Source: Thalassotalea euphylliae
GTDB taxonomy: Bacteria > Pseudomonadota > Gammaproteobacteria > Enterobacterales > Alteromonadaceae
Length of the DNA: 64,000 bases
Direction: 5' to 3'
Assembly (NCBI RefSeq): GCF_003390335.1
Contig: NZ_QUOU01000001.1
Span: 3,224,001 to 3,288,000 of the forward strand
The position numbers and the translations under genes are program-made. Position 1 is the stretch's first letter. The number at the start of each line of letters is the position of its first letter. A model generated the notes under the pieces. It had not been told where the DNA came from and did not search any database. It worked only from the letters and a program-made list of their open reading frames with translations. Below are positions 45,922 through 53,802 of the stretch, in pieces.

Positions 45922-47241
45922 TTAAGAGCCCGATGCAGATTTAGCTGTAAGGCCGAGGCTAGCGTAAAGCACCGCTAAGGCATTAATTACGTCACCGTCA
46001 ATCACAGCTTCATCAGGGTGATGACTAATGCCGCCAGGGCTGCGGATAAACAGCATACCGACAGGGCAAATATCGGCAATTGCCATCGCATCGTGACCAG
46101 CACCAGAGGGTAATATCGGCGCGTTGCCAGTGACTTGCTGACAAGCACGGGCAAACACTTGGGTAATGTGCTCGTCGCACTGCACTGCTGGCGCAGCATG
46201 TGTCCATTGCCATTTAATATCTAGCTGACGTTGTTGTGCGATGCGATAAGCCGCTTGCTCAATATCCGTGACTAAACTTGCGAGCGCGTCGTCTTGTTGC
46301 GCGCGGATATCAATACTGAGCTCAGTAAACCCCGCAATCACATTGGTCGCCCCCGGCTTGGCGGCAACAGTACCAACGGTCGCCACTTGCCCAAGATGAC
46401 TTGCCTTTGAGGCTGAGCACGCTAGCTGCTCTACCGCTAGTATAAATTCTGCACCAGCAGCTAAACTGTCTTGTCTTAAATTCATTGGCGTAGTGCCTGC
46501 ATGACCTGCTTGACCGATAAATTCGATTATCGCCCGCTTGGCGCCAGCAATAGCGGAAACTACGCCGAGCGGTTGTGCTTTCGCTTCAAGCACAGGCCCT
46601 TGCTCGATATGGGCTTCCCAATAGCCAAGTAGTTCATCTTCGACCAACGCCGCTGCTTGTTGTTCGGCTTGCTCGGGGTCTAAACCAAAGTCTTGCATCG
46701 CTTGGCGCATACTCACGCCCTGTTTGTCTTTGATTGCAAGCCAGCTGGCATCAAACTGCCCTGCCAAGGCCTTTGAACCGATTAACGTGGTCGCAAAACG
46801 CGTCCCTTCTTCGTCACAAAAGCCAACCACATCAAGGTGAAACGGCAAGTTAAGGGCATTGGCTGTTGCCAGCTCGGCAAGTTCGACGCCTAGCATTACG
46901 CCTAAAATACCGTCATACGCCCCAGCACAGGGTACGGTATCTAAGTGTGAGCCAACGATAAGTCGTTTGGCATTGGGATGAGCACTGACCAACCGCCCCC
47001 ATTGATTGCCGACCGCATCTTGCCACGTTTCCATGCCAGCATCGCGCATCCAACTGGCCACTTGCTGATTACAGGCTTTGTGCGCAGGCGTTAAATACTG
47101 GCGCAAAATGCCGTCGTCCAGTTCACTGATTTTGCTGAGCGTGTGGCAGCGTTCAATAGCGCGCATACCATGTTTGTTAACCAGCTCAACAGATAAGCCA
47201 CCAGTCAGTTTGTCGTTTGCGCAGTCCTTTATTTTAGCCAA
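45922..47241 (-). CDS. allC: Allantoate amidohydrolase
   Basis: M20-family dimetal hydrolase converting allantoate to ureidoglycine, CO2 and ammonia. Metal and substrate motifs are GSHLDTVPCAGAYDGILG, DEEGTRF, HIEQGPVLE, GHAGTTPM and C-terminal SGAGHDAMAIA with GGISHHPDE. Length 439 aa; the longest reading starts at TTG 47241, while ATG 47166 is an alternative giving 414 aa, close to the family norm. Allantoate amidohydrolase is favoured over ureidoglycolate or N-carbamoyl amino acid hydrolases because pucG lies next to it. Confidence 0.87.
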   Translation of the reverse strand: MAKIKDCANDKLTGGLSVELVNKHGMRAIERCHTLSKISELDDGILRQYLTPAHKACNQQVASWMRDAGMETWQDAVGNQWGRLVSAHPNAKRLIVGSHLDTVPCAGAYDGILGVMLGVELAELATANALNLPFHLDVVGFCDEEGTRFATTLIGSKALAGQFDASWLAIKDKQGVSMRQAMQDFGLDPEQAEQQAAALVEDELLGYWEAHIEQGPVLEAKAQPLGVVSAIAGAKRAIIEFIGQAGHAGTTPMNLRQDSLAAGAEFILAVEQLACSASKASHLGQVATVGTVAAKPGATNVIAGFTELSIDIRAQQDDALASLVTDIEQAAYRIAQQRQLDIKWQWTHAAPAVQCDEHITQVFARACQQVTGNAPILPSGAGHDAMAIADICPVGMLFIRSPGGISHHPDEAVIDGDVINALAVLYASLGLTAKSASGS

Positions 47242-47251
47242 AACAAATTAC

Positions 47252-48499
47252 CTACTTAATTGCTGGCGAAGCGGTATTCGACTGGTAGTACGCCAAAGCC
47301 GCTAAGGTTGCTTCACCACTTGGCCCGTGATAACCGTTGGCATGCAAACAGGCATCTAAACACGCCAGTGTTTGCAATACGGTATCTTTACGTGCGTTAT
47401 ACCCCATAGTGCCAATACGCCAGATTTTGCCATGCAGCGGGCCGAATGATGTACCGATCTCAATGCCAAAATCCGTCAGCATTTGGTTGCGAACTTTATC
47501 GCCATTGACTTCGCTTGGAATATAAACACCAACCACGTTATTCATTTTGTGGTTAATATCGCCAAATACTCTCAGCCCCAAGGCTTGCACTCCCGTTAGC
47601 ATGGCATCGCCGTGGAGTTTGTGTCTGGCAACACATTCGTCTACGCCCTCTTCAATCACGATACGCGCGCACTCAGAGGCGCAATACAGCATATTGGTGG
47701 CCTCGGTATGATGATTGAGTCGCTCTTCCCCCCAGTAATCCATGATCATGCCAAGATCAAAGTAGTTAGAGCGAATAAGTGGCTCAACGCCATCTTGATG
47801 ATCAGCCGTTCGAATGCCCGCTTCTACTTTTTTACGTTGACGAATCCAGTCGACACATTGGTCACTCAGCGTAATTGGCGCCGAACCTGACGGGCCCCCC
47901 AAACACTTTTGCAAGCCCACGGTCAGCGCATCGACTTGCCACTCATCTGCAGGTAAATCGTTACCCACGATAGACGCAGTCGCGTCACAGTAAAACAGTA
48001 CATCATGCTGCTGGCAAATTGCGCCGATGTCTTGCAGCGGTTGATTCATGGTGGTTGAGGTATCACCTTGCACCATAGCCAGCACGCGAGGCTGAACGCG
48101 CTTAATTGCCGCTTCGATTTGCTCAGGCTGGAACACTTCCCCCCACGCGACTTCAATGGTGTGCACCTCAGCTTGCGCGCGCGTTGCGATTTCCGCCAGT
48201 AAGTGGCCAAAGCGCCCCATGATCGGCACAAGTACTTTGTCACCCGGCCTTAACATTGATAACAATGCAGCCTCAATGCCTGCGCGTGAAGTGCCATCAA
48301 TTAAAAACGTCCACTCGTTGTTGGTTTTAAAGATTTGCCGATAGCGCGCCATGGTTTCATTCATAAAGCCCGTCATCGCTGGATCGTATTGACCAATCAG
48401 CTGCGCTGACATGGCTCTTAGTACCCTTGGGTCTGCGTTAATCGGCCCTGGCCCCATTAACAAGCGCTGTGGTGGGTTGAGTGTTTGAATATCCGTCAT
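47252..48499 (-). CDS. pucG: (S)-ureidoglycine-glyoxylate aminotransferase PucG
   Basis: PLP enzyme of the AGT family that transfers the amino group of ureidoglycine to glyoxylate, giving oxalurate and glycine. 415 aa. Signatures are LLMGPGPINADPRVL, IDGTSRAGIEA, CDATASIVGNDLPADEW and the PLP Lys in GLQKCLGGPSG; RLNHHTEATNMLY is characteristic of PucG. A plain serine-glyoxylate aminotransferase is less likely given allC 10 nt downstream. Confidence 0.9.
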   Translation of the reverse strand: MTDIQTLNPPQRLLMGPGPINADPRVLRAMSAQLIGQYDPAMTGFMNETMARYRQIFKTNNEWTFLIDGTSRAGIEAALLSMLRPGDKVLVPIMGRFGHLLAEIATRAQAEVHTIEVAWGEVFQPEQIEAAIKRVQPRVLAMVQGDTSTTMNQPLQDIGAICQQHDVLFYCDATASIVGNDLPADEWQVDALTVGLQKCLGGPSGSAPITLSDQCVDWIRQRKKVEAGIRTADHQDGVEPLIRSNYFDLGMIMDYWGEERLNHHTEATNMLYCASECARIVIEEGVDECVARHKLHGDAMLTGVQALGLRVFGDINHKMNNVVGVYIPSEVNGDKVRNQMLTDFGIEIGTSFGPLHGKIWRIGTMGYNARKDTVLQTLACLDACLHANGYHGPSGEATLAALAYYQSNTASPAIK

Positions 48500-48513
48500 T
48501 ATCTTGCTCCTAC

Positions 48514-49350
48514 TTAGCTACCCATGGCTTGCATGAACATACGAATACCGGTCAGCATTAACACCACGGCAAAAGCGCGTTTTAGCTGCTTAGGTTCAAG
48601 TTTACTGCCAAGTTTTACGCCAATTGGCGCACATAAAATGGTTAACGGGATGATGAAAATAAACGCGGGAATGTTGACTAGGCCAAAGGTGCCCAGTGGC
48701 GCATCTGCGGGTGTTTGCGCAACAGCTAACAAGGTTAACACCCCAGGTAACGCGATTATTAAGCCAAAGACGGCGGCAGTGCCAACCGCAACGTGCGCAC
48801 GCACATTAAACGCTGATAGCAGAGGGACACCTATGGTACCTCCGCCAATCCCTATCATTACCGACAAACCGCCTACGGTAGATGCCATAATGCCTTGACC
48901 AAAGCGCCCCGGTAATTCACTTTTCAACGCCGGTGCGCCAGCGCGGAACAGCATGTTTAAGCTCACCATAATGGCGATGGTCGCAAACATCACCGTTAAT
49001 GCTTGCCCTTGCACATAATGGGCAAACAAGCTGCCGACAATGGCCATCGCCAAAATAAAGCCTGTCCAATATTTAACAATGTCTAGGTCGACATTGCCTT
49101 TTGCATAGTGTGAGCGAATTGAAGAAATCGACGTTGGCACTATAGTCGCAAGTGATGTCGCGGTGGCGATCATCATTGCCGACTCGGCACTAACGCCAAA
49201 GCCTTGTAAGAGAAAGTACAATACTGGCACGATGACAATACCACCACCAACGCCAAATAAGCCCGCTAATAAGCCAGCGAAAACCCCAGTCGCGACCAGC
49301 GCGATCATAATTGGCCATTGGTTGGCCAATTCATTTAACAACTCTGTCAT
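48514..49350 (-). CDS. TSUP (TauE/SafE) family permease
   Basis: 278 aa, about eight membrane helices in two homologous halves, each starting with a glycine-rich turn (GLFGVGGGIVIVPVLY; MIGIGGGTIGVPLL). TSUP proteins move sulfite, sulfoacetate, organic acids and similar anions, often outward. It sits within the allantoate operon between pucG and the GGT-like gene. A pathway anion such as oxalurate, oxamate or oxalate is a possible substrate, by context only. Confidence 0.85.
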   Translation of the reverse strand: MTELLNELANQWPIMIALVATGVFAGLLAGLFGVGGGIVIVPVLYFLLQGFGVSAESAMMIATATSLATIVPTSISSIRSHYAKGNVDLDIVKYWTGFILAMAIVGSLFAHYVQGQALTVMFATIAIMVSLNMLFRAGAPALKSELPGRFGQGIMASTVGGLSVMIGIGGGTIGVPLLSAFNVRAHVAVGTAAVFGLIIALPGVLTLLAVAQTPADAPLGTFGLVNIPAFIFIIPLTILCAPIGVKLGSKLEPKQLKRAFAVVLMLTGIRMFMQAMGS

Positions 49351-49429
49351 TTATTGTCCTAATTCTTCTTAGATGTTTTTTACTTAGTTCTTGTCTTTGT
49401 TAGCATGAATATTAATGTAATCGCCGCCG

Positions 49430-51001
49430 TTACCTATTCGCAACGCTTTCAACCAACGCAACACCATCCGAACGCGGGTCGGAGGCCGCAGCAAGTTCAG
49501 TTTCACTATCAAGAATAGCGCCGGCGTGTCCCATCATTTCATTGTTATCATCGACTGATTGCCACTTGTGCTTGAGGCGGTCTAACTCAGTGCCCAAATT
49601 AGCCGCAAGCGCCTGCTCTACTTTTAAGTTGGTGCTCGTATCGCCCCAAGTGCGTCCCAATAGCCAACGCGGTGCAGCAACCGCTTCGGCAATCGAGCGA
49701 TTACGCCAGGTGTAATCGGTAAATACCTTGGCTTGGGTTTGCGGCTGGCCTTCGCCCCCCATTGTGCCATAAGCCAATCGACGACCGTCATGATAACGAG
49801 CAAATGCCGGGTTTAACGTATGCGCGGGTTTTTTATTTGCCGCCAAGCAGTTTGTCGCAGCGCTATCGAGCGAGAAGCTAATCCCGCGGTTATTCCACGT
49901 AAAGCCACCATCTTTCATGACAACACCAGCGCCGAACTCCCAGTAGATACTTTGGATAAAGCTGACCATTTGGCCACGCTGATCGCGCGCCGCGAGCCAT
50001 ACAGTATCACCCGGCGCCGCATTAAATGGCCAAGCCTCAGCTTTTGCCATTGAAATATTGTTCGCCAACTCGCTAATCGCTGGCTCCTCAAGCACTTGAT
50101 GATACAAGTCAGTCACCGCCTTGGGATCGGCCCAAAGTTGTGGCCGCAAATGAAAACTCTGTTTTGTCGCTTCAACGATCAAATGCAGCCAATCAATATC
50201 TTCACTGGCGTGATTGCGCAAGCGATCGACGATTGACAATATTAACAGCGAATGAATGCCCTGCGTCGGCGCAGGTAAATTGTAACAATCAACACCTTGT
50301 AACTGGGCTTTGAGCGGCTTGACCACTTGTGCTTGTGTCGCGTTAATGTCAGCTAGAGTGATTGGACTGCCTGACGCCGCTAAATCGGCGGCAAAACTTG
50401 CGGCAAGTTCCCCCTGATAGAAACTCGACAGGCCATGCTGAGCTAGATGCTCAAACGTACTGGCCAGCGCGACATTGGTAAAATGCTCACCTTGCTTGAG
50501 CGCAGCTGCGCGAGGTTCATAAAGGCTTTTAAAAGCGTTATTGCGCTCTGCAACCGCAAATAGCTTGTTGCTCGCTGTTTGTAAGCTTGTGGTCACTTCA
50601 AAACCAGTACGTGCCGCTGCAATCGCCGGCGCAAGAATTTCACTGAGCGGCAACTTGGCATGCGCATCGGCATTAAGAGCCGCCTGCCAGCCACTAATGG
50701 TGCCAGCTTGCGTAATGGCGCTTAACCCGCCACGCTCTGGGATAGCTGATAGCCCTTGGTATACCGATAAATTTTGGCACGCAGCGCCACAGGCATCAAT
50801 CGCAATTGGCGCTTCACTGCCTGGGTTGTCAATCAGCCAAAAGCCATCACCACCAATAGAATTCATATGCGGATAAACCACGCTAATGGTTGCCGCAGCG
50901 GCGACCATAGCTTCAGTGGCAGTGCCGCCTTGACGCAAGATTGACATGCCAGCTTCCGTGGCCGTTTTATGGGGGGCAGTAAAGGCAATATTCTCTTTCA
51001 T
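49430..51001 (-). CDS. Gamma-glutamyltransferase-family Ntn-hydrolase, HpxW-like
   Basis: 523 aa, cytosolic (no signal peptide, unlike periplasmic GGT). The N-terminal subunit region has SIGGDGFWLI, the GGT family pattern. The likely self-cleavage/catalytic Thr is about residue 333 in APGDTVWLAARD, where the small subunit would begin; later GGEGQPQTQAK and ASDPRSDG are family features. GGT-family HpxW in Klebsiella is an oxamate amidohydrolase of urate catabolism. Position between the amidase and pucG-allC favours that role here, but other amide substrates remain possible. Confidence 0.8.
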   Translation of the reverse strand: MKENIAFTAPHKTATEAGMSILRQGGTATEAMVAAAATISVVYPHMNSIGGDGFWLIDNPGSEAPIAIDACGAACQNLSVYQGLSAIPERGGLSAITQAGTISGWQAALNADAHAKLPLSEILAPAIAAARTGFEVTTSLQTASNKLFAVAERNNAFKSLYEPRAAALKQGEHFTNVALASTFEHLAQHGLSSFYQGELAASFAADLAASGSPITLADINATQAQVVKPLKAQLQGVDCYNLPAPTQGIHSLLILSIVDRLRNHASEDIDWLHLIVEATKQSFHLRPQLWADPKAVTDLYHQVLEEPAISELANNISMAKAEAWPFNAAPGDTVWLAARDQRGQMVSFIQSIYWEFGAGVVMKDGGFTWNNRGISFSLDSAATNCLAANKKPAHTLNPAFARYHDGRRLAYGTMGGEGQPQTQAKVFTDYTWRNRSIAEAVAAPRWLLGRTWGDTSTNLKVEQALAANLGTELDRLKHKWQSVDDNNEMMGHAGAILDSETELAAASDPRSDGVALVESVANR

Positions 51002-51071
51002 TATTATTTCTCTATATTTTACTCAAGCCGATGAAGGTACTCAGTACACCATCGGTTAAAATAATTTTAAG

Positions 51072-51123
51072 CTCACTCACTTAACTCACTTACTTTACTT
51101 ATCTCACTTAACTCACTCACTTA
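51072..51123. repeat. Short tandem repeat across the amidase stop codon
   Basis: Minus strand runs of TTAAGTGAG and close variants repeat about five times, with unit lengths of roughly 8-13 nt. The amidase TGA (51115-51113) is inside the array, so a frameshift-free copy change could alter the last codons. The 111-nt gap to the GGT-like gene also holds a hairpin (ccgatg...catcgg, about 51028-51056). Confidence 0.6.
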
Positions 51124-52348
51124 ATTGGGATACCAACTCAAGCAAGCTGCGATCATTATGCGGTGCCATCAACAAGGAGTAGCCATAGGGTGCTTTTAGT
51201 AAGCTACCATCACAGTCTAACAATTGGGTATCGGGTATCGCTATTGACACATCAGGTATATGCACCTGCGCACTGCCAGATAGGCCAGCGATAGCGGTTA
51301 GTGTAAGTATCTTGGCACGCAGCTCACTGGTATCTGCCCCCAATTTGGGCGCTATGCTTGGCGTCGTTGGCAAAAACAAGGCACTCCTGACCGTCATCGC
51401 TGATTTAAGCCCTGATGTAAGTTGTTGCATCACGTCACACCACTTTTGCTGCACTTGCTTGGCTTGCACTTCTTCGGCCTCAGACAATGCCAAGGCCATT
51501 TCGAAACGCCCACCAATAGCAGGTGCAAAATAGTCACGATAGTCAGGTGACAATGCACTTAACCACTTACCATGCGTGCGCGCAATTTCACGCCCTTGCA
51601 AAATACGAAATGTATCTGCCAACTCGCTGAGTAAGCCTTCACTTGGCAACACAAATTGCTTTACTTGCGCAAAGTGCGGCGCTATTTCGTCTAATTTATT
51701 GCTCAGCGCCCCCGCAAGCTCTGAAGGTAACAGGTCAAATAACTGTTCGCATACAAAAAGTTGCTCCACTTGATAAACTGATTGCTTGGGCAGTAGGTGA
51801 TTACCTACTTTTACCAGTAACTCGGCGCTATGGGTAAGCCAACCTGTGGTATCAAAAGCGGGGGCCAATGGGGTTAGGCCATGGGCGCTGATCGCGCCAT
51901 GGGTAGGACGAATACCATAAAGGCCACAGTAGCTCGCTGGTACGCGGATTGAGCCCCCCGTATCGGTACCTAGACCAATATCAGCTAAGCCTGCTGCGAC
52001 AGCTGCCGCAGACCCCATGCTTGAACCACCACAAGAATGCCCAGCAAGCTTGGGATTTTGCGCCGCACCATAGTGAGAATTATTCCCTTCCAGACTATAA
52101 GCAAGCTCATCAGTTTGGGTGTAACCGACAAACTGGCAGCCTTGCATCATTAATGTGTGGACACTGCTCGCTGTTTCCTCGGCGAGCTTTGCTTGGCGCA
52201 ACCATTCGGGGTTACCCGCACTATTTTTATGACCTGCCACGGCAAATAGATCTTTTACTGCCAAGCGCAAACCCGCTAAATCACCGCTTTCGCGTGCCTG
52301 CCATGCTTTCGGGCCATGACTACAAAAAATTGCCGAGTCGTGCTTCAC
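51113..52348 (-). CDS. Amidase-signature family hydrolase (AMI1-like)
   Basis: 411 aa. The Ser-cisSer-Lys triad is visible: Lys in RLAVKDLFAVAG, cis-Ser in GGSSMGSAAAVAAG and nucleophile Ser in GTDTGGSIRVPASYCG. The short form with GNPEWLRQ and DELAYSLEGNNSHYG resembles AMI1-type amidases. Start is GTG 52348 with a weakly spaced AAAGG. First gene of the second operon, behind a RutR-like operator. In Klebsiella an amidase (HpxY) accompanies HpxW; a ureide or oxalurate amide bond is a plausible target here, not shown. Confidence 0.85.
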   Translation of the reverse strand: MKHDSAIFCSHGPKAWQARESGDLAGLRLAVKDLFAVAGHKNSAGNPEWLRQAKLAEETASSVHTLMMQGCQFVGYTQTDELAYSLEGNNSHYGAAQNPKLAGHSCGGSSMGSAAAVAAGLADIGLGTDTGGSIRVPASYCGLYGIRPTHGAISAHGLTPLAPAFDTTGWLTHSAELLVKVGNHLLPKQSVYQVEQLFVCEQLFDLLPSELAGALSNKLDEIAPHFAQVKQFVLPSEGLLSELADTFRILQGREIARTHGKWLSALSPDYRDYFAPAIGGRFEMALALSEAEEVQAKQVQQKWCDVMQQLTSGLKSAMTVRSALFLPTTPSIAPKLGADTSELRAKILTLTAIAGLSGSAQVHIPDVSIAIPDTQLLDCDGSLLKAPYGYSLLMAPHNDRSLLELVSQLSE

Positions 52349-52466
52349 TACCTTTTGATTCCTTTATCGACGTAAAATTTGCTTGTTATGCCAACGCTTG
52401 CTAAACCAGCGTTAGTGCAAGACAACGCTAAAATGTCTGCAAAACCAGTGCCATAAAATTTATTTC

Positions 52467-52482
52467 TTATCCGATCGGTCAA
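52467..52482. promoter_or_regulatory. RutR-like operator upstream of the amidase operon
   Basis: Minus strand TTGACC-GATC-GGATAA, about 120 nt before the amidase start. It lies in a 526-nt gap (52349-52874) that shows no credible gene besides the regulator's trailing repeats. Confidence 0.72.
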
Positions 52483-52826
52483 CATCAAAAGGGTGGCGAA
52501 TAAAGGGTAGTAAGCGAAGATGAGAAACGCGGTGTTTCTGCCAGAGTTTTTCTCACCATCTTGGTGCTTTTGCACTGGTTTGGGTCGAAATATAAGAGGA
52601 TAAGATCAGCGACTTTAGACAGGAAGAAAGGCTGTTAATGTGCCTATTGATAATGTGTCTGTGGTGATAATAGCTTTAGTGGCTTCTGTTTGCATAGAGG
52701 ACGGTAAGCTTTACCGCCCTCCGAGATGTTACAATAAATGATGTAACGTTATAGCTTGATAGCCGAGCAAGCAGTTGTTGAAAGCAGCGGATTAGCTAGT
52801 TCTGCTCTGATTTATTTGGCGCGCTT

Positions 52827-52889
52827 GGCCTAGCTAGCCTAGTTGGCTTAGTTGACCTAGTTAGCAGAGTTGGTTTAGTTGGCTGAGTC
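52827..52889. repeat. Seven 9-bp tandem units across the regulator stop codon
   Basis: Plus strand units ggcctagct, agcctagtt, ggcttagtt, gacctagtt, agcagagtt, ggtttagtt, ggctgagtc. The period is exactly 9 and codon-phased. The TAA of the RutR-like gene (52877-52875) is in the sixth unit, and later units would supply further in-frame stops. Confidence 0.75.
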
Positions 52890-53525
52890 GGGCATCGCTA
52901 AGCCCACCCCATTGATAATAATCTTAGCGACGGACGCCGTGATATCGTCAATATCACTTTCTTCATACTCCAACTTGTTTTGCAGCAACAAGACTTCCGC
53001 TTGGAAGTCAGCGTAATACTGAGTACTAGCCCAAATGGTAAACAACAAATGTACAGGGCTGACGGCGTCCATTTTGCCGGCGTCAATCCACGCTTGGAGC
53101 AACTGGCACTTAGCGCGGAACCAAGGGCGGTTTTTATCGCGCATATAATCTTGCAAATAAGGCGCACCGCGCAGGATTTCTGCCGCGAACAATCTCGACT
53201 GCATGGGTTGGTGAATTGAAAGTGCTATTTTACTGCGAATATAGTGATACAAAACCTCAGCGGGGTCATCATCCACGGTGGCGTTATCAAGCCCTATATT
53301 CCAGGTTTCAACAATACCGTTAAGTACTTCTTCGTAAAGGTTGTCTTTATTTTTAAAGTAATACAGTACATTGGCTTTAGCCACACCCGCTTCGCTCGCA
53401 ATCATGCTCATACTGGCGCCATCGTAGCCCGATTGCGAAAAGAGCTTTTCTGCAGCGGCTAAAATAAGTTGCTGATTCTTCTGTCGAGTGACTTCTTTTT
53501 TATTTTGCTTTTCTCTTGTTGTCAT
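52875..53525 (-). CDS. RutR-family TetR transcriptional regulator
   Basis: 216 aa. The N-terminal TetR helix-turn-helix reads MSMIASEAGVAKANVLYYF, close to E. coli RutR in the recognition helix. The C-terminal ligand domain has LFAAEILRGAPYL and TIWASTQYYADFQAE, the RutR/YcdC pattern. E. coli RutR senses uracil/thymine; here the neighbouring genes suggest a purine-pathway ligand. Four matching dyads in the window include one 68 nt upstream of its own start, so autoregulation is likely. Confidence 0.9.
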   Translation of the reverse strand: MTTREKQNKKEVTRQKNQQLILAAAEKLFSQSGYDGASMSMIASEAGVAKANVLYYFKNKDNLYEEVLNGIVETWNIGLDNATVDDDPAEVLYHYIRSKIALSIHQPMQSRLFAAEILRGAPYLQDYMRDKNRPWFRAKCQLLQAWIDAGKMDAVSPVHLLFTIWASTQYYADFQAEVLLLQNKLEYEESDIDDITASVAKIIINGVGLAMPDSAN

Positions 53526-53592
53526 TGTGTACTTGGTTGTTTTCTTTGTTTAGTTTAGTTTGGTTTAGTCTTCACATAAAGTGTTGGCGTTA

Positions 53593-53608
53593 TTGACCAT
53601 AAGGTCAA
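53593..53608. promoter_or_regulatory. RutR-like operator upstream of the regulator (autoregulation)
   Basis: TTGACC-ATAA-GGTCAA, a perfect 6-4-6 dyad and the closest in the window to the E. coli RutR consensus TTGACCANNTGGTCAA (one mismatch). Between it and the start is a TTTAG-rich run (about 53549-53570). Confidence 0.78.
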
Positions 53609-53690
53609 GCAATTTACTCGCCATTATTGATGCCGTCTATCGTCATAAGGTTAGAGGCAATACCAATTGCTATAAATACTAACAGACAAA

Positions 53691-53712
53691 AACGACCCGA
53701 AAACGGGTCGTT
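53691..53712 (-). terminator. Intrinsic terminator of purF
   Basis: Nine-base arms aacgacccg / cgggtcgtt with loop aaaa; on the minus strand a T-rich run follows. It lies 82 nt past the purF stop. Confidence 0.8.
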
Positions 53713-53741
53713 AAATTAATGGTCTAAGCTCACTAAACAGA

Positions 53742-53802
53742 GCACTAACCTATGCATTCACCTAAGCATTAAACTAATGCGTGAAACTAGGCGCTAAGCA
53801 CC
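53742..53802. repeat. 12-bp tandem repeat at the purF stop codon
   Basis: Five units of 12-13 bp on the plus strand (gcactaacctat, gcattcacctaa, gcattaaactaat, gcgtgaaactag, gcgctaagcacc). The last unit contains the purF TAG and final codons. Confidence 0.6.
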
